Shown here in pieces: positions 8,345 to 16,305 of a stretch of 52,586 nt of DNA. Each line of letters starts with the position of its first letter. The stretch's first letter is position 1. The DNA lies in contig JAILRS010000003.1 in the NCBI GenBank assembly GCA_024698045.1, positions 1-52,586 on the forward strand, read 5' to 3'. Origin of the DNA: Selenomonadaceae bacterium (GTDB lineage Bacteria; Bacillota; Negativicutes; Selenomonadales; Selenomonadaceae). The notes below the pieces were generated by a model. The model was not told where the DNA came from and did no database searches. It saw only the letters and a list, made by a program, of their open reading frames with translations. Both the position numbers and the translations under genes were made by a program.

Positions 8345-9283
8345 TTAGTTTACATCGTTAATGTAATCGTCTATGAGCAACAAAGTAAAATCCTGTACGG
8401 TATCGGCTGTGTCGGGATTATATTTGCTGTTACCATTGGTTATATTGTTGGAAATAGTACGAATGCCGATGAACGGAATATCTGCGATTTTGCAAATCTG
8501 CGCGGCGGAAGCCGTTTCCATCTCTTCGCAAGAAACGGAATATTTTTCGCGCAGGAAAGTTATCAAATCGATATTTTCGTTCCATGTATCCTGTGAACCG
8601 ATTGTGCCGACTTCGGTATTAAATTCGCTATGTTCGGCGGCAATTTTTTTAGCCCGATTCAACCAACTTTTATCGGCAGGATATTTATCGCACGGTTTGA
8701 AAGTATCCGATTCTTTGTCGTAAGTATAGGTACCGCGCATTTCTCTTTTGTTAATGTCAATTCCGCTGCCCTTCGGTTCGTTAAAAACTTTCATCGCCGA
8801 AAAATTTGTCGAGTATTCGCCGATTACTATGTCGTTGAGTTGCTACGATTCCTTGTAGCCGCCCGAAGTACCTTGATTGATGACTGCTACGGGATTAAAT
8901 TTTTTTATTGCCAACGCCGTAGAAGCAGCGGAATTTGACATACCTTGTTCGGTGCGCACAATCACTACGGGATAATTCTTGTAAGTGCCCGAAATAAAAA
9001 GATAATTTAAATCTCTGTAGACTACGGGATTTTTCAGCGCACGCACTAATTTTTCGGTCTCAGTGTTCATCGCACCTTCGACGATTATCGGGCGCACACG
9101 GCTTTTGTATTCGCCTTTCGCTTTGGGCAGAGAATTGTAGTAGTCATTTATCAGGCGCGATTTTTCTTTGCTTGATATACCGGAATCCTCAATCGTCTGC
9201 AGTTTTTCCGCCTGTACGGGTGCCGATAAGGTAAGAGCAAGCGCACCTGTCAATATCAATGATAAAAATTTTTTCGTCGTCAT
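8345..9283 (-). pseudogene. Exported MTA/SAH nucleosidase-like protein, split by an in-frame TAG
   Basis: Two frames of 146 and 149 residues lie in the same reading frame, separated only by a TAG codon (8843-8845) and 16 sense codons (QLNDIVIGEYSTNFSA). Joined, they give about 312 positions of a phosphorylase-superfamily nucleosidase. It has a signal peptide (MTTKKFLSLILTGALALTLS, cut after VQA), GMSNSAASTALAI, INQGTSGGY, then DIVIGEYS and EEMETASAAQICKIADIPFIGIRTIS. The last stretch carries the catalytic Glu pair and the terminal Asp region of MTA/SAH nucleosidases. The TAG sits where related proteins usually have a residue before the VGDIVIG strand. It starts 3 bases after a TerD stop. It is either a true nonsense allele, a sequencing error or readthrough. 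The second half could be translated alone from an internal ATG but would lack the base-binding half. Confidence 0.8.
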
Positions 9284-9286
9284 AAG

Positions 9287-9898
9287 TTATCTGAATCTCT
9301 TCGCCAAATCATCAAGACCTGTGTCCTTAGTACCCGAACCGATTGCGTTGAATTTCCAGTCGTCGCCGTAACGGTAAATCTCGCCGACAACCATCGACAA
9401 CATATCGGTATAGTCTTCGCTCAAATTGAATCTGCATAATTCTTCGTGCGTATCGGTGTCGACCATTCTGATAAACGCATCTTTTATCATGCCGAAATGT
9501 TGTTTACGATCAACCGCTTTGTAAATGTTCACGACGAAAATTAATTTGTCGTACTGCGCAGGGATTTTGTTCAGGTTAACAAAAATCTGTTCGTCATCGC
9601 CTTCGCCTTCGCCCGTCAAATTATCGCCCATATGTTTTACCGCGCCGCTGTTGTGCATCAAATTCCCGAAGTAAACCAAATCCTTATTGTTGACGAATTT
9701 ACCGCCTTGGCAGAGAAAAACAGACGCATCGCAATCTATATCTTGAGTGCCGCGCCCGAAAAGTCTGCCGAAAAATCCGACGTCGTCTTGACTTTTATCC
9801 GCAGGATGCCAACCTAAGCCGACCATTACATTTATCAGTTTACCGCCGTTGCTCTTCGTCAACGATACTTTTTGTCCCTTTTTAAGACTGACAGCCAT
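9287..9898 (-). CDS. TerD family protein
   Basis: 203 residues. Family start ([20 protein letters not shown]) and end (WKFNAIGSG) are clear, and the [15 protein letters not shown] calcium loop is intact near residue 95. It differs from the other two single-domain copies by an insertion near residues 33-50 (DKSQDDVGFFGRLFGRGTQD) before the first acidic loop, now DIDCDASVF. The C-terminus is shortened and lacks the LGRNYGV end. It ends 3 bases before the exported nucleosidase-like gene, so the two must share a transcript. An AGGAGG site precedes the ATG. Confidence 0.92.
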   Translation of the reverse strand: MAVSLKKGQKVSLTKSNGGKLINVMVGLGWHPADKSQDDVGFFGRLFGRGTQDIDCDASVFLCQGGKFVNNKDLVYFGNLMHNSGAVKHMGDNLTGEGEGDDEQIFVNLNKIPAQYDKLIFVVNIYKAVDRKQHFGMIKDAFIRMVDTDTHEELCRFNLSEDYTDMLSMVVGEIYRYGDDWKFNAIGSGTKDTGLDDLAKRFR

Positions 9899-9918
9899 AA
9901 TCTATAACCTCCTGAAGT

Positions 9919-9967
9919 TAAAAAGGAGTAAGAAAGCAGATAAATAACAATTCCGCTACCCTACTCC
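9919..9967 (-). terminator. Possible terminator between two terD genes
   Basis: Minus strand: GGAGTA pairs with TACTCC across a long, partly paired loop, followed by five T. It is weaker than the other terminators here and may only attenuate. Confidence 0.45.
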
Positions 9968-10000
9968 ATATCTTACACCGAAAACCTCTGTTGCTATGAT

Positions 10001-10579
10001 TTACACGTTAACGCCGTAATTTCTGCCGAGTGATGCAAGTCCGCCTTCAAAACCTGAGCCAATCGCGTTGAATTTCCATTCGCCGCCGTGACGATACAAT
10101 TCGCCGATAACTACAGCCGTTTCGACGGAAAAATCTTCGCTCAAATCGTAACGAATAAGTTCGGTATTCGTCTTCGCATCGATTACACGGATAAAGGCAT
10201 TTTCTACCTGCCCGAAACTTTGATGACGTTCTTCAGCTTCGTAAATCGTGACCGTGAAATCAATTTTCTCAACGTTCGCAGGGACTTTTGACAAATCAAT
10301 TTTAATCTGTTCGTCGTCGCCTTCGCCCGCACCCGTCAAGTTATCGCCGAGATGTTCAACTGAACCGCTTTCGTGTTTAAGATTGCCGTAGAATACAAAA
10401 TCGGCATCGGAATTAACTTTGCCGCTACCGCCGAGTAAAAATGCCGCCGAATCCAAATCGAATTCTTTTCCGCCGTCGTATCTGTTAACGTCCCAACCCA
10501 AACCGACTAAAATTTCGCTCAGCCCGGGATTTGTCTTCGTGAGGTCAACTTTCTGTCCCTTTTTTAAACTAATTGCCAT
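10001..10579 (-). CDS. TerD family protein
   Basis: 192 residues, near-identical in plan to the TerD at 2444-3022. It starts [15 protein letters not shown], has acidic loops [10 protein letters not shown] and [15 protein letters not shown], and ends [20 protein letters not shown]. Both calcium loops are intact. An AGGAGG site and a good promoter lie upstream, so it is probably the first gene of the Ter block, transcribed away from the type III restriction-modification operon. TerD proteins are cytoplasmic or membrane-associated Ca2+ binders. Which stress this one answers cannot be told from sequence. Confidence 0.93.
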   Translation of the reverse strand: MAISLKKGQKVDLTKTNPGLSEILVGLGWDVNRYDGGKEFDLDSAAFLLGGSGKVNSDADFVFYGNLKHESGSVEHLGDNLTGAGEGDDEQIKIDLSKVPANVEKIDFTVTIYEAEERHQSFGQVENAFIRVIDAKTNTELIRYDLSEDFSVETAVVIGELYRHGGEWKFNAIGSGFEGGLASLGRNYGVNV

Positions 10580-10653
10580 AAGATGAAACCTCCTAAAATT
10601 TTTTCGGTCGCGAATTTAATTGGCGACAGTTGAATTTTACCAAAATCACGGTG

Positions 10654-10682
10654 ACTTTATCACAAACATACAACTTTTGCAA
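10654..10682 (-). promoter_or_regulatory. Candidate sigma-A promoter of the first terD
   Basis: Minus strand: TTGCAA (-35, 10677-10682), 17-base spacer, TAAAGT (-10, 10654-10659). It is about 75 bases upstream of the terD ATG, in the divergent region shared with the methyltransferase gene. Confidence 0.55.
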
Positions 10683-10708
10683 GCATATGACGGCTGATTC
10701 TAACCTTC

Positions 10709-10737
10709 TTGATTTTAAGCTTTCCAACGAGTATTCT
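10709..10737 (+). promoter_or_regulatory. Candidate sigma-A promoter of the type III R-M operon
   Basis: TTGATT (-35, 10709-10714), 17-base spacer, TATTCT (-10, 10732-10737). The transcript would start only a few bases before the GAGGTGA ribosome site of the methyltransferase gene. Confidence 0.5.
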
Positions 10738-10760
10738 TTCATAAAAACGAGGTGATTACT

Positions 10761-12218
10761 TTGCTTGAATTGAATTGGGAAGGCAAATCCGCCGCCAAAA
10801 AGATTGTCGCAAATATTCCATTCAAAATCTTGACTCTCGACGAGCAAATCAGTTGCGGCGATAAAAATTCGGGGAATATCATTGCGCAGGGCGATAACCT
10901 CGAAGTTTTAAAGTCACTCCTGCCGCTCTATCGTGGGCGCGTCAAATGTGTTTACATAGATCCGCCTTATAATACGGGCGCGGCCTTTGAAAATTATTCC
11001 GATAACTTTCCGCATTCCGATTGGCTTTCGATGATGTATCCGCGCCTTGAACTCCTGCGCGATTTCCTTTCCGACGACGGCGCAATTTTTATTTCTATTG
11101 ACGATAACGAACAGGCTTATCTTAAAGTTGTCTGCGATGAAATTTTCGGCAGAAATAATTTTGTCGCAACCGTTATATGGGAACGAGCTTACGCGCCCGT
11201 TAATTTGAAAAAACATTTTTCGCCCAGTCATGATTATATAATTTGTTATGCCAAAAACTTTCCGAATTTAATCTGCAACGGCTTAACACGCAGTGCGGAA
11301 GCAAACAGCAGATACAAAAATCCCGACAATGACCCACGCGGCACATGGACTTCCAGCGATTTATCTGTCGGTCCGGTTATCGAAGATAAAATCTATGAAA
11401 TTACTACACCAAGCGGAAGAAAAATCATGCCGCCTTCTGGTTATTGCTGGCGTCTTGATAAAGAAACTTTTCAAAAATACGTTGATGATAATCGTATTTG
11501 GTTTGGAGATAATGGAAATAATGTGCCACGTATAAAAAGATTTTTATCCGAAGTCAAGCAAACTGTAACGCCAATGACTATTTGGAAATATACCGAAGTC
11601 GGGCACTCTCAAGACGCGACAAAAGCATTGAAAGAAATTTTTGACGGGCAGGCGGTTTTTACTTATCCCAAACCGGTAGATTTAATTAAGCGTTGTTTTG
11701 AATTGTACACCGATAAAAATGCAATAGTCTTAGATAGTTTTGCAGGGAGCGGCACAACTGCGCACGCGGTTATAAATTTGAACGCAGAGGACGGCGGTAA
11801 CAGAAAATTCATCCTGATTGAAGAAAAAGACTACTGCAAGACGATTACGGCTGAACGGGTGCGGCGCGTGGGCGGCGAATTTAATTTCTATCGTCTGGGC
11901 GAAAAACTTATCGACGCCGGCAAAATAAATTCCTCGTTGAGTTTTGAGGATTTGGCGAAATTCATTTGGTACGGCGCGACGGGCATGCCCTATCTGGGGC
12001 GAAGTGATTCGGCGTTGCTGGGCGAATACGACGGCGCGGCTATTTATCTTTTGTACGGCAACAATAATGATACGTTGACGAAAACGATTTTTAGTAAGCT
12101 TCCGCACCATGACGGCGAAAAAATAATTTACGGGTCTGCATGCCGATTGAGCAAATATTTTTTGAACGAACATAAAATTATCTTCCGCAAGCTACCGAAG
12201 AGTTTGAACATGAATTGA
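10761..12218 (+). CDS. mod: Type III restriction-modification DNA methyltransferase (Mod)
   Basis: About 485 residues. It should methylate adenine at an asymmetric recognition site and supply sequence recognition to the Res subunit. The beta-class motif order is seen: catalytic DPPYNTG near residue 70 first, then the SAM-binding DSFAGSGTTAHAV near residue 330. The stretch between them, about 140-310, is the likely target-recognition part. The TTG at 10761 is chosen because GAGGTGA is well placed for it; the GTG at 10752 would overlap that site. The res gene follows 9 bases after the stop. The protein is shorter than EcoP15I-type Mod subunits. Confidence 0.9.
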   Translation: MLELNWEGKSAAKKIVANIPFKILTLDEQISCGDKNSGNIIAQGDNLEVLKSLLPLYRGRVKCVYIDPPYNTGAAFENYSDNFPHSDWLSMMYPRLELLRDFLSDDGAIFISIDDNEQAYLKVVCDEIFGRNNFVATVIWERAYAPVNLKKHFSPSHDYIICYAKNFPNLICNGLTRSAEANSRYKNPDNDPRGTWTSSDLSVGPVIEDKIYEITTPSGRKIMPPSGYCWRLDKETFQKYVDDNRIWFGDNGNNVPRIKRFLSEVKQTVTPMTIWKYTEVGHSQDATKALKEIFDGQAVFTYPKPVDLIKRCFELYTDKNAIVLDSFAGSGTTAHAVINLNAEDGGNRKFILIEEKDYCKTITAERVRRVGGEFNFYRLGEKLIDAGKINSSLSFEDLAKFIWYGATGMPYLGRSDSALLGEYDGAAIYLLYGNNNDTLTKTIFSKLPHHDGEKIIYGSACRLSKYFLNEHKIIFRKLPKSLNMN

Positions 12219-12227
12219 GGTGTGACA

Positions 12228-14786
12228 ATGGAGCTGAAAGATTATCAGATTCGTACTCTGGAGATTTTGGAAAAATTTTTGCGAGGATCTTATGATTGCG
12301 CGGCGGCGTTTGAAAAATATCGAGATGCGGAAGGTTACAACGAAACATATCAACCGCTGTTGAACATGGAAAAAGTGCCGTATGTTTGTTTGCGATTACC
12401 CACGGGCGGCGGCAAGACATTGATAGGGACGCACGCGATAAAGATAGCGGCTGAAAATGTATTGGAGCGTGAATATCCATTTGTGTTGTGGCTTGTGCCG
12501 TCGAATGAAATACGCAATCAAACATTGAAAGTTTTGCGCAGTCCCGACAGTTTTTACGGAAAGATTTTGTATGAAGAATTTGCGCAGGTAAATATCTTTG
12601 ACGTGACGGAATTCAGGCAGTTGCGTCCGCAGGATTTGAAACAGAAATTAAATATTTGTGTCGCGACATTTCAGGCGTTCAGAGTGAAAGACAAAGGCAA
12701 AGACGAATACAAAGTCTATCAACCCAATGAGGAATTGGGCGCGTGTTTTTCGGATATACCGAAGCAAGATTATTTTATCGTTGATGATAAGGGTCGATAT
12801 CAATCGTTCATCAATTTAATTTCGTACATAAGACCGTTGATGATAGTAGACGAGGCGCACAATTATTCGACGCCGTTGAGTTTTGATATAACAAAAAGAT
12901 TGAGACCTGCGGCGGTCATCGAATTGACGGCGACACCGGCTGTAAATTCAAATGTGCTTGTAAAAATTACTGCGCAGGAATTATGTGACGAGGACATGAT
13001 AAAATTTCCCATAATCGTCGGAGAAGTTGCGGATTCGCCCGAAAAGACAATGGACTTGACGGTGCAGAAACGAGCGGCCTTGGAAGAGCTGGCATATTCG
13101 GAAGATGAATATATTCGCCCGATTGCGCTGTATCAAGCCGAAAACAAAAACAAAGAATACAATGTTGACAAGATAAAAAAATATTTGACGGAGGAGGCGA
13201 AAATTTCGGAGGAAGAAATAGCGATAGCGACGGGCGACAGGCGCGAACTTGACGGAGTAAATTTATATTCGCGCGAATGCAAAATAAGACACATCATCAC
13301 GGTTCAAGCATTGAAAGAAGGTTGGGATTGTCCTTTTGCGTCGGTATTCTGTTCGGTGGCAAATACACATTCGTCGAAAGATGCGGAACAACTTTTGGGT
13401 CGTGTCTTGCGTATGCCGTACGCCAAGCGCAGGAAAATCGAGGACTTGAATAAATCTTATGCTTACTTCAAGGTTGGATCTTGGACGGAGGCAGTTGCGA
13501 AAATCAAGGACAATTTAACGGGCATGGGGTTCGAGAAAAACGAAATTGAAGACATAGTAAACAGTAAGCAGCCGAAACTTTTTGACGATAAAACAACGGT
13601 AGAGATAGTGACAAGCGCGCCGCCCGTAACAGATACTTTGTACATACCTTTGATAAAGAAGATTAAGACGGAAAAAATCGGCAATGCTTACAAAGTCAAG
13701 TTTGAGGATTTAAATCAAGAAGACGTAAATATGTTGGTAAATAATGACAGTCGAATTTTCAAGAATCCCGTAGACCGCGGAAACTTTTTGACGGCATTGA
13801 ATCAGCCGCAATATGCAAAGAGTACACCTGCGCAGAAAGTCGACACAGAATTTTCGATACCGCAATTGTGTTTTGATTTCGGTAGTGGCGCAAAGGTTGT
13901 GGAAGGCGAAGATTTTATTCCGAGCGATTGGAAGATTACGGATTCAACGAAGGATTATAGTTTGCCAATCGGACGTGAAGATAACGACGTAAAAACTTAC
14001 ACATTTACTTCCGACGGCAACAAAATAGAATACAGTCTGGATAATGATGCGTTTAACGAATTCAACGGAAAAACAGAATGGAGTTTACCGGAACTGATAA
14101 TTTGGCTTGAGGAAAAAATATCGATAAACTTCATAACGCCCGAAGACTTTGAGGATTTTACTCGGCGCGTTATGGAGAGACTTACCAAAGAAAAAAATTT
14201 TACCGAATCCGAATTGGTAAGATTGAGATTCACGATAAAAAAATTGCTCGAAGAAAAGATTAGAGATTGCATTGAAAAATGTAGAAAAGAAGTTTATCAG
14301 ACGACACTGATTGACACAGATAATCAAAATGTATCGGTTACGAAAGATGTTACGTTGACTTTCAATCCCGAAAATTATCCCGCAAAACGTTTTCACGAAG
14401 GCTGTCAACATTTCGGAAAACATTTTTACTCAAAAATCGGAATCATGAACGACGAAGAGATTTTTTGTGCGCAGTGCATTGACGTAAATAAAAATGTTGA
14501 GACGTGGATTAGGAATATCGAAAGTGATTCCAAGTACTCGTTTTGGTTACCGCTGCACAAAGGGAGATTTTACCCCGATTTTGTATTGAAACTTGTTGAC
14601 GGGACTTATGCAGTGATTGAATATAAGGGCGAACATCTCAAGACCGGTGAAGATACGAAAGAAAAAAAATCTGTCGGTGAACTTTGGGCGCAGAAAAGCA
14701 ACGGTCTTTGTAAATTTTTATTGGCGACGAAGAAAGATGATGACGGTCGGGATATATCCAAACAAATCCATGACTTTTTATCATGA
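12228..14786 (+). CDS. res: Type III restriction endonuclease subunit (Res)
   Basis: About 852 residues. It is the ATP-dependent translocase and nuclease of a type III system. Domains in order: superfamily 2 helicase with Walker A LRLPTGGGKTLIGTHA near residue 57; Walker B/DEAH-type box MIVDEAHNYS near 205; motif III ELTATPA; the second RecA lobe ending EQLLGRVLRMPYAKR; and a C-terminal PD-(D/E)XK nuclease FYPDFVLKL...AVIEYKGEH near 785. All catalytic motifs look intact. The ATG at 12228 has GAGG about 6 bases upstream; the in-frame GTG two codons earlier is less likely. It is in an operon with mod and ends at a terminator. Confidence 0.92.
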   Translation: MELKDYQIRTLEILEKFLRGSYDCAAAFEKYRDAEGYNETYQPLLNMEKVPYVCLRLPTGGGKTLIGTHAIKIAAENVLEREYPFVLWLVPSNEIRNQTLKVLRSPDSFYGKILYEEFAQVNIFDVTEFRQLRPQDLKQKLNICVATFQAFRVKDKGKDEYKVYQPNEELGACFSDIPKQDYFIVDDKGRYQSFINLISYIRPLMIVDEAHNYSTPLSFDITKRLRPAAVIELTATPAVNSNVLVKITAQELCDEDMIKFPIIVGEVADSPEKTMDLTVQKRAALEELAYSEDEYIRPIALYQAENKNKEYNVDKIKKYLTEEAKISEEEIAIATGDRRELDGVNLYSRECKIRHIITVQALKEGWDCPFASVFCSVANTHSSKDAEQLLGRVLRMPYAKRRKIEDLNKSYAYFKVGSWTEAVAKIKDNLTGMGFEKNEIEDIVNSKQPKLFDDKTTVEIVTSAPPVTDTLYIPLIKKIKTEKIGNAYKVKFEDLNQEDVNMLVNNDSRIFKNPVDRGNFLTALNQPQYAKSTPAQKVDTEFSIPQLCFDFGSGAKVVEGEDFIPSDWKITDSTKDYSLPIGREDNDVKTYTFTSDGNKIEYSLDNDAFNEFNGKTEWSLPELIIWLEEKISINFITPEDFEDFTRRVMERLTKEKNFTESELVRLRFTIKKLLEEKIRDCIEKCRKEVYQTTLIDTDNQNVSVTKDVTLTFNPENYPAKRFHEGCQHFGKHFYSKIGIMNDEEIFCAQCIDVNKNVETWIRNIESDSKYSFWLPLHKGRFYPDFVLKLVDGTYAVIEYKGEHLKTGEDTKEKKSVGELWAQKSNGLCKFLLATKKDDDGRDISKQIHDFLS

Positions 14787-14815
14787 GCAAAAAAGGCAGA
14801 TACAAATCAACCTGA

Positions 14816-14850
14816 GGCGACGAAAAAATTTCGCCGTCATTTTTTATTTT
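14816..14850 (+). terminator. Terminator after res
   Basis: GGCGA...TCGCC stem with an A-rich loop, followed by GTCATTTTTTATTTT, about 30 bases after the res stop. Confidence 0.6.
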
Positions 14851-14874
14851 GAATCATATTACAGCAAAATTTAA

Positions 14875-15081
14875 ATTGTCAGCACCAAAGTCGAATTTTA
14901 CATGACGACTAATCTTAGAGAGTGGCGGCATATCCTCAAACTCCGTATCGATGAGGAGGCTCATCCCCAAATGTCCGACCTTGTTTTTATGATTTATTGT
15001 TTCTTCAAAGACAAATTACCCGTCATTGTCGAGGATATCGACCCCAATCACACTCAAAAGACCTTGATACCCGAAGATTAA
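14875..15081 (+). pseudogene. thyX: Remnant of a ThyX-type thymidylate synthase (C-terminus only)
   Basis: The frame reads VSTKVEFYMTTNLREWRHIL, then KLRIDEEAHPQMSDLVFMIY and DKLPVIVEDI, ending at TAA 15079-15081. The NLREWRH-x-LxLR-x-AHPQ pattern is the C-terminal part of flavin-dependent thymidylate synthase, which carries nucleotide-binding residues. A TAA at 14872-14874 and loss of similarity upstream show that the first roughly 150-180 residues are missing. An ATG at 14902 could start a 59-residue peptide, but it has no good ribosome site. The remnant lies directly after the R-M operon terminator, as if the rest was lost when this defence segment was inserted or rearranged. Confidence 0.6.
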
Positions 15082-15199
15082 ATAAAAAATGATGTTCTCC
15101 CGACGCGCGAATCAACTAAACGCGTTTTGAAAAATTAAAATTTATTACAAGATTGACACCACCCCTACTCAATGTTAGTTTTGAGTGGGGGTGTTTATT
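15082..15199 (+). promoter_or_regulatory. Panacea operon leader: promoter with overlapping inverted repeat
   Basis: A TTGACA (-35) at 15153-15158 is followed 17 bases later by TAGTTT (weak -10, 15176-15181). A 12-bp inverted repeat, CACCCCTACTCA (15160-15171) and TGAGTGGGGGTG (15182-15193), brackets this core and also contains the GGGGGTG ribosome site of the ATG at 15200. It could be an operator for repressor binding, or, if transcribed, a hairpin hiding the ribosome site. The rest of the leader shows nothing else. Confidence 0.5.
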
Positions 15200-15649
15200 A
15201 TGACAACTGTATTTGATGTTGCTAAATATATCCTTGATAATTATGGCACTATGTCAGCAATGAAACTTCAGAAATTAATTTTCTATTCTCAAGCTATGTC
15301 ACTTGTTTGGGACGATGTACCTCTTTTTGAAGACGATTTTGAAGCATGGGCAAAAGGTCCCGTGTGTCGTGCACTCTTTAACGCGCACAAAGGTAAATTT
15401 TTCCTAAAAAACAGTGACTTTCTTAATCCCTATAAACCAAATATTTCTAACCTTTCAACCGAACAAAAGGAAACTATTAACACTGTAGTCGATTCACTTA
15501 AGGATTATCCGCCGTACGTTTTAAGTGATATGGTTCATAAAGAAAAACCGTGGTTAGAGGCGCGTGGCGATTTACCGCAAGGAGCTCGTTGCCAAAACAT
15601 AATTACCAAAAACTCCATGCTTGAATATTATCTGGAGCATTGGACATGA
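15200..15649 (+). CDS. Panacea-domain (DUF4065, GepA/SocA-like) antitoxin
   Basis: 149 residues. The order of conserved stretches is that of the Panacea domain: VAKYILDNYGTMSAMKLQKL, IFYSQAMSLVWDDVPLF, FEAWAKGPVCRALFNAHKG and a C-terminal PYVLSDMVHKEKPWLEARG. Panacea proteins serve as antitoxins with many different toxins, and SocA is a proteolytic adaptor relative. The ATG at 15200 has GGGGGTG 6 bases upstream. An upstream in-frame GTG at 15185 lies inside the inverted repeat. The stop overlaps the start of the next gene (ATGA), as expected for a toxin-antitoxin pair. The gene itself looks intact. Confidence 0.88.
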   Translation: MTTVFDVAKYILDNYGTMSAMKLQKLIFYSQAMSLVWDDVPLFEDDFEAWAKGPVCRALFNAHKGKFFLKNSDFLNPYKPNISNLSTEQKETINTVVDSLKDYPPYVLSDMVHKEKPWLEARGDLPQGARCQNIITKNSMLEYYLEHWT

Positions 15650-16104
15650 AGCAATCCAAAACCATTGGAAAGAAAAATATTTCTCCGACGCCTAAGTCTA
15701 TCAAATAAGGTTTTCGATTAAACACTGCTCCTTTTTGTTGGAGTTTTTCAAAATGTTTATGGGAACATAAAGGATGGGAGGATTGTAAAGATATTCGTTT
15801 TTTCTCTGAACACATTATTTCCAAACTCCGAGAATTAGAGAAAGTAACATGGCAAGAAATTTTAAATGCTTCGGGCGGTAAATCTGACGGACACGGAAAC
15901 AATAATCACTTCATTGAAGGCGATAAATTACCTTTGGATGAAAAACGCGAATTTATCACTCTTAATTACATGCGTGATTTTGAAAAAGTTTTCAGTTTGA
16001 GATTAACCGGCAAAGGAAGATTAATCGGCATTGTCGACATTAATATTTTCTACATCTTGTGGTTCGATGCCGAGCATAAAATTTTTCGACAATCGGCTTT
16101 TTAA
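15646..16104 (+). pseudogene. Putative Panacea-partner toxin interrupted by an in-frame TAA
   Basis: Starting at the ATG that overlaps the antitoxin stop, the frame reads MKQSKTIGKKNISPTPKSIK, then TAA at 15706-15708, then continues open for 131 codons in the same frame to TAA at 16102-16104. The downstream part (WEDCKDIRFFSEHIISKLREL, VTWQEILNASGGKSDGHGNN, FSLRLTGKGRLIGIVDINIF, YILWFDAEHKIF) resembles small proteins often found next to Panacea antitoxins; its mechanism is unknown to me. There is no ATG, GTG or TTG between the stop and the conserved core, so a shorter start cannot rescue the whole domain. One nonsense change appears to have silenced the toxin while the antitoxin stayed intact. 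Confidence 0.7.
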
Positions 16105-16114
16105 GGTGTCGGAT

Positions 16115-16249
16115 ATGCAAAAGGCGGCAGGCATAACTTTATTCGTTGCGCTTGCCGCTCTACTTTTTTTCCTTATGAGTGAGTTGTTTTGTACTTATGC
16201 AATCGAATCCAATGTACTGACTGCTTCGGAAGACGATATTATGCCCTAA
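16115..16249 (+). CDS. Small predicted membrane protein
   Basis: A 44-residue frame starting MQKAAGITLFVALAALLFFL, with one hydrophobic segment (about 5-22) and an acidic tail ending EDDIMP. AAGGTG lies 8 bases before the ATG. It follows the broken toxin gene by 10 bases. I do not recognise a family. It could be a real small gene or a chance hydrophobic frame. Confidence 0.3.
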   Translation: MQKAAGITLFVALAALLFFLMSELFCTYAIESNVLTASEDDIMP

Positions 16250-16305
16250 ACAAGCCGCACAATTAACCGTTATATTGAATTTCATGGGCGGAATGTTGAC
16301 ACTTT

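Noticed and set aside
8345..9283. Genetic-code change with TAG as a sense codon
   Set aside because: TAG is used as the natural end of the acyltransferase gene at 48601, and no other gene has an internal TAG. One interrupted gene is better explained by mutation or error.
14902..15081. A functional 59-residue gene
   Set aside because: The similarity continues upstream of the ATG to an in-frame stop, which fits a truncated thyX better than a real short gene.
16031..16114. Extension of the small membrane protein to an ATG at 16031
   Set aside because: This part overlaps the toxin frame, which explains the sequence better.
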